The position numbers and the translations under genes were made by a program. Shown here one piece after another: positions 9,157-17,782 of a stretch of 64,000 bases of DNA. Each line of letters opens with the position of its first letter. Within the stretch, counting starts at the first letter, position 1. Origin of the DNA: Pseudoxanthomonas beigongshangi (GTDB lineage Bacteria > Pseudomonadota > Gammaproteobacteria > Xanthomonadales > Xanthomonadaceae); the NCBI RefSeq assembly GCF_016820515.1, contig NZ_JADHDV010000005.1, positions 149,340 to 213,339 on the forward strand. The letters run 5' to 3'. The notes beneath the pieces are model-generated. The model ran no database searches, had not been told where the DNA came from, and was given only the letters and a program-made list of their open reading frames with translations.

Positions 9157-9375
9157 ATGGCTCGTAACCGTGTTCTTGCAGTAGCGGCTTCGCTGGGATT
9201 CCTGGCGCTGGTGTCCTTCAACGCGGCAGCCGGTTGGCAGGGGACGTGGCACTACTACGACGAGGAAGGCGTGCTGGTGGGTTCGTGGACCGCCGGATGC
9301 GGCGCCGCCGATGGACGCTGGGGCGTGGTCACCGACAACAAGGTTTTCATACAGGGGTGCCGCGACGAGAGTTGA
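9157..9375 (+). CDS. Small secreted protein, DUF6289-like
   Basis: A 72-residue protein with a clear signal peptide (MARNRVLAVAASLGFLALVSFNAAAG) and a short mature part with Trp/Tyr and two cysteines (GWQGTWHYYDEEGVLVG, then TAGCG and FIQGC). The start at 9157 has GGAG 9 bases upstream; other in-frame ATGs at 9142 and 9148 overlap that ribosome site. The pattern of a YYY/HYYD motif, a V-G pair and a terminal cysteine resembles the small DUF6289 proteins common in xanthomonads, but I assign that only tentatively. It is monocistronic with its own terminator. Function unknown. Confidence 0.65.
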   Translation: MARNRVLAVAASLGFLALVSFNAAAGWQGTWHYYDEEGVLVGSWTAGCGAADGRWGVVTDNKVFIQGCRDES

Positions 9376-9388
9376 CGGCAGCAGCAAA

Positions 9389-9415
9389 AAGCCCCGCTCG
9401 CGCGGGGCTTTCTGT
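9389..9415. terminator. Bidirectional terminator
   Basis: The stem AGCCCCGC / GCGGGGCT with a TCGC loop has an A-run before it and TTTCTGTTT after it. It can stop both the small secreted gene on the plus strand and the convergent depolymerase gene on the minus strand. Confidence 0.8.
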
Positions 9416-9441
9416 TTGCAGGCGAGTGGTCGCGCGGGGGA

Positions 9442-10692
9442 TCAGTCGGCGTACCTGGCGATGAAGTCGCGCACCTGCGGATACACCTTGTCGCGCCAGC
9501 GGCGGCCGCTGAAGATGCCGTAGTGGCCGGCGCCTTCAACCGTGATGTGCGCATGCCGCGCCTTGGGGATGCCGGTGCACAGGTCGTGCGCGGCGGCGGT
9601 CTGGCCCAGCCCGGAGATGTCGTCCAGTTCGCCTTCGATGCTCAGCAGCGCGGTCTTCCTGATCGCGGCCGGATTGACCAGTTCGCCGTTGACCTTCCAC
9701 TTGCCGCGCGGCAGCAGGAATTCCTGGAACACCACCCGGATCGTGTCGAGGTAGTACTCGGCCGGCATGTCCAGCACCGCGTTGTATTCGTCGTAGAAGC
9801 GGCGATGCGATTCGGCGTCCTGCAGGTCGCCCTTGACCAGGTTGGCGTAGAAATCCCAGTGCGACATGAAATGGCGGCTGGGATTCATCGCGATGAAGCC
9901 GGCGTGCTGCAGGAAGCCCGGATACACCGACCGGCCCTGGCCGGGATAGGGCATCGGCACGCTGTGGATGACGTTGTTCTCGAACCACGACAGCGGGTTG
10001 CGCGTGGCCAGGCTGTTGACCTCGGTCGGGCTGCGGCGCGCATCGATCGGACCGCCCATCATCACCAGCGAACGCGGCGTGGCTTCGCCGCGCGCGGCCA
10101 TGAGCGACACTGCCGCCAGCACCGGCACGGTCGGCTGGCAAACGCTGATGACGTTGAGGTTGTCGGCGCCGATGTGGCGAATGAACTCCTCCACGTAGGC
10201 GACGTAGTCGTCCAGGCTGAAGGCGCCCTCGGACGTCGGCACCATGCGCGCGTCGACCCAGTCGGTCACGTAGACCTTGTGATCGCGCAGCAGGGTGCGC
10301 ACGGTGTCGCGCAGCAGGGTGGCGTGATGGCCGGACAGCGGCGCGACCACCAGCACCACCGGATCATCCTTCAGCGCCTTGATGCTGTCGGCGTCGTCGG
10401 TGTAGCGCTTGAAGCGCAGCAGCCGGCAGAACGGCTTCTTGATGATTTCCTGCTCCACCACCGGCACGGTGCGGCCCTCGACTTCCACCTCGTGGATGTC
10501 CCAGGCCGGCTTCTCGTAGTCCTTGCCGATGCGGTAGATCAGTTCGTTGCCGGCGGCGATGCGCTCGGCGCCGGGCAGGTTGGACAGCCAGCTGCCGGGC
10601 GCGGAAAAGATGCGCGCGTTGGCTTCGGCCATGTAGGCGAGCGGCGCCATCCAGGCACGGCCAAGTTCATGCCACTGGTACAGGAGAGTCAT
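9442..10692 (-). CDS. phaZ: Intracellular polyhydroxyalkanoate depolymerase
   Basis: A 416-residue alpha/beta hydrolase without a signal peptide, as expected for the intracellular enzyme that breaks down stored poly-3-hydroxybutyrate. The N-terminus MTLLYQWHELGRAWMAPLAY is characteristic. The catalytic nucleophile is a cysteine in SVCQPTVPVLAA, taking the place of the lipase-box serine, with EGELDDISG and EGAGHYGIFSG supplying the usual acid and histidine regions. The start at 10692 follows the conserved MTxxYQxHE opening; no good Shine-Dalgarno is visible. No polyester synthase gene is in the window, so the storage pathway must lie elsewhere or the substrate may be exogenous. Confidence 0.88.
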   Translation of the reverse strand: MTLLYQWHELGRAWMAPLAYMAEANARIFSAPGSWLSNLPGAERIAAGNELIYRIGKDYEKPAWDIHEVEVEGRTVPVVEQEIIKKPFCRLLRFKRYTDDADSIKALKDDPVVLVVAPLSGHHATLLRDTVRTLLRDHKVYVTDWVDARMVPTSEGAFSLDDYVAYVEEFIRHIGADNLNVISVCQPTVPVLAAVSLMAARGEATPRSLVMMGGPIDARRSPTEVNSLATRNPLSWFENNVIHSVPMPYPGQGRSVYPGFLQHAGFIAMNPSRHFMSHWDFYANLVKGDLQDAESHRRFYDEYNAVLDMPAEYYLDTIRVVFQEFLLPRGKWKVNGELVNPAAIRKTALLSIEGELDDISGLGQTAAAHDLCTGIPKARHAHITVEGAGHYGIFSGRRWRDKVYPQVRDFIARYAD

Positions 10693-10772
10693 GGGCAACG
10701 GGAATCCCGGATTTGGTGCAGTCTGCTGCGGCGCAGCATAACGCAATCCGGGACCACCCGGAATCGGCCTGT

Positions 10773-11369
10773 TCAGCCAGCGCCCGGGATCTCCAGCGCG
10801 GCGGTTTCCGCGGCCAGGGCGGGCGCCAGCCAGCAGTGCGAGCCCACCGCGCGCAGGCCGGCGGCCTCGAACTGGCGGCGGTACCAGCGGCCCGGGCGCG
10901 ACTGGAAGCCGTCGTGGTCGCCTTCGTATTCATCCTCGCGGGTGAAGGTTTCCAGGAAGGCCACGCCGCCGCACAGTTCCGCCAGCCCCGGCAGGCCGCG
11001 GCGCAGATCGCGCGTGGGCAGGTAATGCATCACGTCGGCGCAGACCAGCAGATCCACCGGCGGGCAGGGGCGCAGGTATTCGAAATCGGCGAACGTGGCC
11101 AGGTGCAGGTTGCGGCTGCGCCCGTAGCGGGCAATCGCGTACTCGCTGCTGTCGAAGCCCAGATAGCGCAGGCGCGGGCGCAGCTTCAGCAGCGGCGCGC
11201 GCCAGGGGCCTTCGCCACAGCCGATGTCCAGCACGGTGCGGATCGGGCGCTCCAGGTAGTACTCGGCGGTGGCCACCGCCAGCGCCACCTTGCGCGCGAG
11301 GCGTTGCGGTCCGCCGATCTCGCCGTCGCGATACCAGCGCTGGAAATAATGGGCGTCGTACTTCTTCAT
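10773..11369 (-). CDS. SAM-dependent methyltransferase, class I
   Basis: A 198-residue protein with a Rossmann-type SAM-binding motif VLDIGCGEGPWRAPLL near residue 45, followed by LGFDSSEYAIARY (motif II acid) and DLLVCADVMHYLP (motif IV). The N-terminus MKKYDAHYFQRWYRDG is short and the substrate cannot be inferred. It is 80 bases upstream of the depolymerase on the same strand and divergent from hemJ. The start ATG at 11369 has a weak ribosome site. Confidence 0.8.
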   Translation of the reverse strand: MKKYDAHYFQRWYRDGEIGGPQRLARKVALAVATAEYYLERPIRTVLDIGCGEGPWRAPLLKLRPRLRYLGFDSSEYAIARYGRSRNLHLATFADFEYLRPCPPVDLLVCADVMHYLPTRDLRRGLPGLAELCGGVAFLETFTREDEYEGDHDGFQSRPGRWYRRQFEAAGLRAVGSHCWLAPALAAETAALEIPGAG

Positions 11370-11513
11370 CGGAATGGAAACCTCGGCAAGCTCATCGGCA
11401 AGGATCCCGGTTTGCGAGGCGGAGTAAAAGGGGCGGCGATGGTGTTTCGGTTGGACAGCGGTCCGCGTGATGGCGGAGAATCCGCGCACCCTTCGCCCGC
11501 ACCGGAGTCCCGC

Positions 11514-11975
11514 GTGGACAAAGCCAGCCTCTACTTCTGGGTCAAGACCTTCCACCTCGTGTTCGTGATCGCGTGGATGGCGACGGTGTTCTACCTGCCG
11601 CGCATCCTGGTCAATCTCGCCGAGACGACGGGACAGCCGGACGTGCAGGCGCGGCTGCTGCTGATGGGACGCAAGCTGTACCGCTTCGGCCACAACATGT
11701 TCGGCCTGGCGGTGATCCTGGGCCTGGTGCTGTGGCTGGGTTACAAGGTGATTCCGGGCTTTCCGACGATGGCCGCGCCCGGCGCCGGCTGGCTGCACGC
11801 CAAGCTGACCCTGGTGGTGCTGGTGCTGGCCCACTTCATCATTGCGGGCCGCTGGCTCAAGGGCGTGGAGAAGGGCCGCACGCTGCCGTCCTCCTTCACC
11901 CTGCGCCTGTTCAACGAAGCACCGGTGATCGTCCTGATCGGCATCGTCTGGCTGGTGCTGGCCAAGCCGTTCTGA
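11514..11975 (+). CDS. hemJ: HemJ-type protoporphyrinogen oxidase (CopD-like membrane protein)
   Basis: A 153-residue integral membrane protein with four hydrophobic segments. The opening YFWVKTFHLVFVIAWMATVF matches the conserved HemJ helix with its haem-ligand histidine, and LYLPR-like FYLPRILV follows. The C-terminal helix VIVLIGIVWLVLAKPF is also typical. HemJ oxidises protoporphyrinogen IX in haem synthesis in bacteria that lack HemG/HemY. The start is a GTG at 11514 with GGAG nine bases upstream. No other haem gene is nearby. A CopD-family protein of other function is the alternative. Confidence 0.78.
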   Translation: MDKASLYFWVKTFHLVFVIAWMATVFYLPRILVNLAETTGQPDVQARLLLMGRKLYRFGHNMFGLAVILGLVLWLGYKVIPGFPTMAAPGAGWLHAKLTLVVLVLAHFIIAGRWLKGVEKGRTLPSSFTLRLFNEAPVIVLIGIVWLVLAKPF

Positions 11976-11990
11976 ATCAAGGGCGTCGCA

Positions 11991-12243
11991 GGCTTCAGCG
12001 CTCCCACCTTGTGGGAGCGACGTCAGTCGCGATTCGCGATGCCCGTCGATTCATTCCAAAAGCTCGCGACTCACGTCGCTCCCACAATCGGGATGCCTGT
12101 AGGAGCGACGTGAGTCGCGACCGGGAGAATTCCGCGCGCGTGCAGCCCAACGGTCGCGACTGACGTCGCTCCTACAAGGGAAATCAGCCCGGGCTTTCTG
12201 ATTTGCGGTTCTTCTCGAAATCCGCCAGCTTCGGCAATTCCAA
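11991..12243. repeat. Tandem 254-bp unit, copy 1, with four REP arms
   Basis: This is the first copy of a unit repeated three times. It starts GGCTTCAGCG and holds two REP pairs: GTGG-headed arms at 12011-12032 (+) and 12064-12085 (-), and GTAG-headed arms at 12099-12120 (+) and 12154-12175 (-). The tail 12176-12243 matches the 3' end of the neighbouring phosphatase gene: read on the minus strand it gives ELPKLADFEK, like ELPKPADFEK at the end of that gene. Confidence 0.9.
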
Positions 12244-12497
12244 GGCTTCAGCGACGCCCATATTGTGGGAGCGACGTCAGTCGCGATTCGCGATGCCCGT
12301 CGATTCATTCCAAAAGCTCGCGACTCACGTCGCTCCCACAATCGGGATGTCTGTAGGAGCGACGTGAGTCGCGACCGGGAGAATTCCACGCGCGTGCAGC
12401 CCAACGGTCGCGACTGACGTCGCTCCTACAAGGGAAATCAGCCCGGGCTTTCTGATTTGCGGCTCTTCTCGAAATCCGCGGGCTTCGGCAATTCCAG
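12244..12497. repeat. Tandem 254-bp unit, copy 2
   Basis: The second copy begins 253 bases after copy 1 and keeps all four REP arms (12265-12286 and equivalents) in the same order. Its tail reads ELPKPADFEKSRKSESPG and a stop on the minus strand, a decayed copy of the phosphatase C-terminus. The few differences between copies suggest a recent duplication. Confidence 0.9.
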
Positions 12498-12759
12498 GGC
12501 TTCAGCGACACCCACTTGTGGGAGCGACGTCAGTCGCGATTCGCGATGCCCGTCGATTCATTCCAAAAGCTCGCGACTCACGTCGCTCCCACAATCGGGA
12601 TGTCTGTAGGAGCGACGTGAGTCGCGACCGGGAGAATTCCGCGAACGTGCAGCCCAACGGTCGCGACTGACGTCGCTCCTACAAGGGAAAACGCCCGGGC
12701 TTGGCCCGGGCGTTTCGGTTCATGGCTTCTTCTCGAAATCCGCTGGTTTCGGCAGTTCC
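12498..12759. repeat. Tandem 254-bp unit, copy 3, running into the phosphatase gene
   Basis: The third copy has the same REP arms, then GGGAAAACGCCCGGGCTT. Here the full terminator hairpin and the true end of the phosphatase gene are present, so this copy is probably the original from which the others arose. The three copies fill nearly the whole 744-base gap between hemJ and the phosphatase gene. Confidence 0.85.
12690..12714 (-). terminator. Terminator of the phosphatase gene
   Basis: A 10-bp perfect stem ACGCCCGGGC / GCCCGGGCGT with a 3-base loop, followed on the minus strand by TTTT. It lies 6 bases past the stop codon. In the two upstream repeat copies only the left half of this hairpin remains. 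Confidence 0.85.
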
Positions 12760-14423
12760 ACCGGTACGCCGTCGGCGTTGCAGGTGTTGGCCGCGCACAG
12801 GCGCTGGCGCAGCTTCGGCGTGGACTGGACGATGAAGTGGTAGATGGTGTTCTGCTCGGCGGTGCCGCGCACCGCGTCGCTGCCCGGGCCGATGGCCCAG
12901 ATGCCCACGTCCTCGCCGCCGTGCGATTCGGACTTCAGCGGCACCAGCGATTCCTGCAGGTAGTCCGGATGCTCGGTGTCCACGGCGGTCAGGTCGGGCC
13001 GGCCTTCGCTGGTCTCGACGTTGCTGGGCGCATGGATGAAGCGCTTCGGACCGGCCTTCTGCTGGTTGCTCTCGCCGGTGTAGCCGGGGCCGTTGGCGTA
13101 GCTGAGCGTGGTGAACGGCAGGCCGGTCTGGTCGCGCGCCAGATCGCCGGGCACGTCATCCTCGCCACCCTGGCCGCGGACCTTGCCCAGGATCGGGTTG
13201 CCGCGCACCGGATAGCCGACGAAGTTCAGCGTGTGCGAGTGATCGGCGGTGACCACGATCAGGGTGTCCTCGCGCGAGGTCGCATCCAGCGCGGCCTGCA
13301 CGGCCTCGGACATGGCGATGGTCTCGTCGAGCGCGCGGAACGCGTTGCCGTAGTGGTTGGCGTGATCGATGCGCGCGCCTTCGACCATCAGCACGTAGCC
13401 GTCCTGGCTGCGCGACAGCGTGTGGATGGCGGCACGGGTCAGTTCGGCCAGCGAAGGCTCGCCGGTGTCGGTGCGCGAGCGGTCATGATCGAACTGCATG
13501 TGATCCGGCTCGAACAGGCCCAGCAGGCGCGGCGCGTCCTTGGCCGCTTCCAGTTGCTTGCGGTTCCACACGTACTGGCCGCCCGGATTGGCCTTCAGCC
13601 ACTCGGCCGGCAGATCGCGTCCGTCGAGGCGTTCGCCGACCTTGTCGTCGTATTCCGGGTCGCGCTGCTCGGTGCTGGTGAATTCGGCGCGGCCGCCGCC
13701 CAGCGCCACGGTCGGTCCGTGGCCGAAGCGCGAGGAGGTCAACAGTTGCTGGGCGATGTCGCGGCATCCCTGTTCGACCGCGGCCTTGGGCAGGTCGGTG
13801 TCGTTTTCCCAGTTGCGATCCGGTACGTGCGCGTAGGTCGCCGCCGGGGTGGCGTGGGTCAGGCGCGCGGTACTGACGATGCCGGTGGCCAGGCCGGCGC
13901 TGTCGGCCAGTTCCAGCCAGGTGAGCGCGGCCTTGCCGAGGCTGTCGGCACAGTCGTCGCGGCGTCCGGCGCTGACGCCGATCGCGCCCATGTGGGTTTT
14001 CACGCCGGTGGTGATGGCGGTCATGGTGCCGGCCGAATCCGGCGTCTGCGAATCGGTGTTGTAGGTCTTGCTGAAGGCGGTGTGCGGGAAGCGCTCCCAG
14101 CTCAGCAGGTTCTCCTCGCCCGAACCGCCCTTGCGCTGGCCGTCGAGGATGCGCGCGGCGGCGACGGTGGTCAGGCTCATGCCGTCGCCAAGGAACAGGA
14201 TGACGTTCTTCGCGCGTCCGTTCATGGCGCCGTTGGCGGCGGCGCGGGCGGCGCCGTTGCGATACCACCAGGCCGGCGTCTCGCCGCCGGGATGGGCGAC
14301 GACCGGGACATCGATGCGGGGTGCCGCCGTCGGGGCGGAGGAGGTCGCGGGCGTCGTGGCGCAGCCGGCGAGCAGGGTGGCGAGGGACATGCCCAGGACG
14401 GGCAGGACGGCGGTACGACGCAT
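12720..14423 (-). CDS. Lipoprotein alkaline phosphatase, PhoA family
   Basis: A 567-residue secreted phosphomonoesterase. The signal peptide ends in a lipobox (MSLATLLAGC), so the protein should be lipid-anchored in the envelope. The alkaline phosphatase fold shows FLGDGMS (metal site), DSQTPDSAGTMTAITTG with nucleophile Ser130, EGARIDHANH (metal ligands) and VTADHSHT. The length is longer than E. coli PhoA (471), as is common for this subfamily. The start is the ATG at 14423 with GGAG 9 bases upstream; the ATG at 14480 would put extra residues before the lipobox. It faces the dicarboxylate symporter gene across a 140-base divergent promoter region. Phosphate control is expected, but I could not pick out a Pho box. 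Confidence 0.92.
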   Translation of the reverse strand: MRRTAVLPVLGMSLATLLAGCATTPATSSAPTAAPRIDVPVVAHPGGETPAWWYRNGAARAAANGAMNGRAKNVILFLGDGMSLTTVAAARILDGQRKGGSGEENLLSWERFPHTAFSKTYNTDSQTPDSAGTMTAITTGVKTHMGAIGVSAGRRDDCADSLGKAALTWLELADSAGLATGIVSTARLTHATPAATYAHVPDRNWENDTDLPKAAVEQGCRDIAQQLLTSSRFGHGPTVALGGGRAEFTSTEQRDPEYDDKVGERLDGRDLPAEWLKANPGGQYVWNRKQLEAAKDAPRLLGLFEPDHMQFDHDRSRTDTGEPSLAELTRAAIHTLSRSQDGYVLMVEGARIDHANHYGNAFRALDETIAMSEAVQAALDATSREDTLIVVTADHSHTLNFVGYPVRGNPILGKVRGQGGEDDVPGDLARDQTGLPFTTLSYANGPGYTGESNQQKAGPKRFIHAPSNVETSEGRPDLTAVDTEHPDYLQESLVPLKSESHGGEDVGIWAIGPGSDAVRGTAEQNTIYHFIVQSTPKLRQRLCAANTCNADGVPVELPKPADFEKKP

Positions 14424-14563
14424 CAGGGACTCCAGGCAAGGCAACGGGGCATTATGGCCCGGTGACAGTGTCCTGTTCATGACACGCGGCCTTTCCAGCC
14501 ATGCCGTCGCGTATGGGACGGTGCTGGGCTATCGTTCGGGATTCCGTATTTTCAGGGCTGCCG

Positions 14564-15901
14564 ATGAAGCTGGTCTCCGCGTGGTTGAGGATCCCGTTCT
14601 GGCAACGGGTGGTCGGGGGCTTCGTGCTCGGCGCGTTGGCCGGCTGGTTGCTGGGACCCGCCGCCGACACCTGGTTCGGTCCGCTGGGCACGCTGTACGT
14701 CACCCTGATCAAGATGATCGCGGTGCCGCTGGTGTTCTTCGCGGTCATCAACGCGGTCTCCAGCCTGCATGGCCAGCAATCGGTCGCCGCGCTGGGCGGG
14801 CGGACCTTCCTGTGGTTCGTGGTCACCGCGGCGCTGGCGGTGGGCGTGGGCCTGGCGGTGGGCGTGATCGTCCAGCCGGGCGTGGGCGTGACCACGCTGC
14901 AGGTGGATCCCAACTACGTGCCCAAGGACGTGCCCAGTCCGATCAAGGTGCTGCTGGACGTGGTGCCGTCCAATCCGTTCCATGCGCTGACCGGCATCGG
15001 CACCACCAAGAACGCAGCGGGTGAAACCGTGCTGGCGGCGGGCAAGGGCTCGATCCTGCCGGTGATCTTCTTCGCCGCGCTGCTGGGCTTCGCGATGGTC
15101 AAGCTGGGCGATCGCGTGGCCGCGGCGCGCAAGCTGGCCGGCGAGAGCAGCGAAATCATGATCCAGGTCACCCGCTTCGTGCTGGAAGTGACCCCGCTGG
15201 GCACCTTCGGCCTGATCGCCTCGCTGGTCGGCGCCTATGGCTTCGGCAAGCTGCTGCCGCTGGCGAGTTTCGTCGGTGCGCTGTACCTGGCCTGCGCCCT
15301 GCATATCGTGATCACCTACAGCCTGCTGCTGCTCAGCCATGGCCTGAACCCGTGGAAGTTCTTCCGAGGCGCGGCTTCGGCGATGCAGGTGGCATTCGTC
15401 AGTTCCTCCAGCTTCGCCTCGATGCCGGCGGCGATCCGCGCGGTCACCCACAACCTGGGCGTGGACAAGAACTACGCCTCGTTCGCGGTGCCGCTGGGCG
15501 CGAGCATCAAGATGGATGGCTGCGGCGCGATCTATCCGGCGCTGTGCGCGGTCTTCATCTCGCAATACACCGGGCATCCGCTCAGTGCGGACCAGTACTT
15601 CGTCGTGCTGATCGCCTCGGTGCTGGGCAGCTTCGGCACCGCCGGCGTGCCCGGCACCGCGGTGGTGATGGCCACGGTGGTGCTGACCGCGGCCGGCCTG
15701 CCGCTGGAAACCATCGGCTACCTGTACGCGATCGATCGCGTGCTCGACATGATGCGCACGATGACCAACGTGACCGGGCAGATGGTGGTACCGGTACTGG
15801 TGGCCAAGGAAACCGGCCTGCTGGATCGCAACGTCTACGAGGCCGCGCCGACCAACCTCGGGCTGGAAGAGGGCGAGGGTTCCGATGAACGCGCCGTCTG
15901 A
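14564..15901 (+). CDS. Dicarboxylate/amino acid:cation symporter (DAACS family)
   Basis: A 445-residue inner membrane symporter of the GltP/DctA family that couples uptake of glutamate, aspartate or C4-dicarboxylates to H+ or Na+. Family marks are TLYVTLIKMIAVPLVFFAVI near residue 50, the serine-rich reentrant loop FVSSSSFASMPA (family SSSSxxTLP) and VPLGASIKMDGCGAIYPALC with the DG pair in helix 7. The TLP threonine is here S/M, which may alter the substrate. The start at 14564 follows AGGG. It overlaps the next gene by 17 bases. Confidence 0.9.
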   Translation: MKLVSAWLRIPFWQRVVGGFVLGALAGWLLGPAADTWFGPLGTLYVTLIKMIAVPLVFFAVINAVSSLHGQQSVAALGGRTFLWFVVTAALAVGVGLAVGVIVQPGVGVTTLQVDPNYVPKDVPSPIKVLLDVVPSNPFHALTGIGTTKNAAGETVLAAGKGSILPVIFFAALLGFAMVKLGDRVAAARKLAGESSEIMIQVTRFVLEVTPLGTFGLIASLVGAYGFGKLLPLASFVGALYLACALHIVITYSLLLLSHGLNPWKFFRGAASAMQVAFVSSSSFASMPAAIRAVTHNLGVDKNYASFAVPLGASIKMDGCGAIYPALCAVFISQYTGHPLSADQYFVVLIASVLGSFGTAGVPGTAVVMATVVLTAAGLPLETIGYLYAIDRVLDMMRTMTNVTGQMVVPVLVAKETGLLDRNVYEAAPTNLGLEEGEGSDERAV

Positions 15902-16310
15902 TCCCTACGTGCTGGTCGAGCGCTTCCCCGGCGTCGAGGATTTCCGTCGGCTGCGCGCGGTCGCCGGGCTGTCGCCGAAGTCGCAGGAGGCCGCCGAGCG
16001 CGGCCTGCCCAACACCCTCTACGGGGTGAGCCTCCTGCACGAGGGCCGCGCCATCGGCATGGGCCGGATCATCGGCGACGGCGGCCTGTCGTTCGTGGTG
16101 GTGGACATCGCGGTGGAGCCGGAACACCAGGGGCGCGGGCTGGGCAAGCGCATCATGAACGCGCTGGATGCCTGGCTGAAGGCCAACACTCTGGACAGCG
16201 CGCACGTCTCGCTGATCGCCGACGGCGAGGCGAAACATCTGTACGCGCAATACGGCTTCGCCGATGTCGGCCCCGCCTCGGTGGGCATGCACTACGTCGT
16301 CCGCCGCTGA
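15885..16310 (+). CDS. GNAT family N-acetyltransferase
   Basis: A 141-residue acetyltransferase. The acetyl-CoA loop HQGRGLGKRI follows the beta-strand VVVDIAVEPE, as in motif A of GNAT enzymes, and YAQYGFADVGP is the usual C-terminal motif. The substrate is unknown. Its start overlaps the symporter gene by 17 bases with GAGG upstream, so translation is probably coupled. Confidence 0.87.
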   Translation: MNAPSDPYVLVERFPGVEDFRRLRAVAGLSPKSQEAAERGLPNTLYGVSLLHEGRAIGMGRIIGDGGLSFVVVDIAVEPEHQGRGLGKRIMNALDAWLKANTLDSAHVSLIADGEAKHLYAQYGFADVGPASVGMHYVVRR

Positions 16311-16397
16311 GGCAAGCGGGCCCGGCCATGACTTCCGGGCCGGGGCGGGCGTGACAGGGCGGCGTAGGCTGCGGGGACTCTACTGGGGAGATTCCCG

Positions 16398-17771
16398 ATG
16401 CGCATCCGCACCGCCGCCGGTTTCGTGGCCGGCCTGCTGCTCGCGTTGCCGGCCATGGCGGCCGACACCGACCGCTGGACCGTCCCGGTCGCCGTCAAGA
16501 AACTCGACAACGGCCTGACCGTGGTCATCTCCGAGGATCACAGCTCGCCGGTGGTTGGCGTGAGCGTGGTCTACCATGTCGGTATGCGCCTGGAGCCGCG
16601 CAACCGCACCGGCTTCGCCCATCTGTTCGAACATCTGATGTTCCAGGGCACGCCGAACGCGAAGAAGGGCGTGTTCGACAGCGTCATCACCGGCGGCGGC
16701 GGCAACAACAACGGTTCCACCCGCGCCGACTTCACCAACTACATCGAGACCGCGCCGGTGTCCTCGCTGGACGCGATCCTGTGGCTGGAAGCCGATCGCA
16801 TGAAGACCCTGGACTTCAACGCCGAGACGCTGAAGAACCAGCAGGACGTGGTGAAGGAGGAAATCCGCGTCAACGTGAAGAACCAGCCCTACGGCGGTTT
16901 CATGTGGATCGACATCGGCCAGCAGGCGTTCCAGAAGTGGGAGAACAACCACGACGGCTACGGCAGCTTCGAGGATCTGGAGAACGCCAGCCTGGAGGAC
17001 GTCAAGGCGTTCCACCGTGACTACTACGGCCCCAACAACGCGGTGCTGGCGATCGCCGGCGACGTCACCCCGGAGCAGGGCTTCGCGCTGGCGCAGAAGT
17101 ACTTCGGCGCCATTCCCGCGCGCGCCACCCCGGCCGCGCCGGACTACAAGGAAGGCCTGAACACGCAGGAAAAGCGCGTGCAGCAGAGCGACGCGCTGGC
17201 GCAGGTGCCGGCGATCGCCGCGGCCTGGAAGATGCCGGATCGCGGCAGCCGCGATCAGGCGCCGATGGCGGTGCTGGGCGCGCTGCTCGCCAACGGCGAC
17301 GCCTCGCGGCTGTACCAGGGCCTGGTCAAGGGCCGCGAACTCGCGATCAACGTGGAATCGCTGTACGGCCTGACCAGCGAATGGGAATACGACGGCCCCA
17401 CGCTGTTCACCGTGTTCGCGCTGTACAAGCCGACTACCGATGCCGACGCGGTGCTCAAGGGCATCGACGAGGAAATCGCACGCATCGCGCGCGAAGGCGC
17501 CGATGACGCGACCCTGGCGCGCATCAAGACCCAGTTGCTGGCCGATTGGTACAACGGCCTGGAAATGTTCCTGAATCGCGCCGACACCCTGGCCAAGCTG
17601 CAGACGCTGTGGGGCGATGCCAACGTCGCCAACCAGATTCCCGGCCGGATCCAGAACGTCACCTCCGAGGACGTCAAGCGCGTCGCCGCCACCTACCTGA
17701 CCCCGGCCAACCGCACCGTCATCGACCGCAAGCCCGCGGCGATGCTGGCGCCGTCGGCGAAGAAGGAATGA
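16398..17771 (+). CDS. M16 zinc peptidase, catalytic (HXXEH) subunit
   Basis: A 457-residue secreted peptidase of the pitrilysin family, M16B size. A signal peptide (MRIRTAAGFVAGLLLALPAMA) targets it to the periplasm. The inverted zinc motif HLFEH is at residues 75-79, with the downstream glutamate in KEEIRVN. A second, inactive M16 fold fills the C-terminal half. The ATG at 16398 follows GGGGAG. The gene next to it encodes an M16 protein without the zinc motif. Two-gene M16B peptidases of this sort, as described in Sphingomonas, work as heterodimers. Confidence 0.92.
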   Translation: MRIRTAAGFVAGLLLALPAMAADTDRWTVPVAVKKLDNGLTVVISEDHSSPVVGVSVVYHVGMRLEPRNRTGFAHLFEHLMFQGTPNAKKGVFDSVITGGGGNNNGSTRADFTNYIETAPVSSLDAILWLEADRMKTLDFNAETLKNQQDVVKEEIRVNVKNQPYGGFMWIDIGQQAFQKWENNHDGYGSFEDLENASLEDVKAFHRDYYGPNNAVLAIAGDVTPEQGFALAQKYFGAIPARATPAAPDYKEGLNTQEKRVQQSDALAQVPAIAAAWKMPDRGSRDQAPMAVLGALLANGDASRLYQGLVKGRELAINVESLYGLTSEWEYDGPTLFTVFALYKPTTDADAVLKGIDEEIARIAREGADDATLARIKTQLLADWYNGLEMFLNRADTLAKLQTLWGDANVANQIPGRIQNVTSEDVKRVAATYLTPANRTVIDRKPAAMLAPSAKKE

Positions 17772-17782
17772 GGAGAATCCCG

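Noticed and set aside
12305..12511. Short repeated frames in the 254-bp array as a repeat protein
   Set aside because: They have no start signals and shift with the REP arms; they are explained by duplication of non-coding DNA and a gene end.
11991..12759. CRISPR array
   Set aside because: The repeated unit is 254 bases, contains inverted arms, has no unique spacers of regular length, and no cas genes are present.
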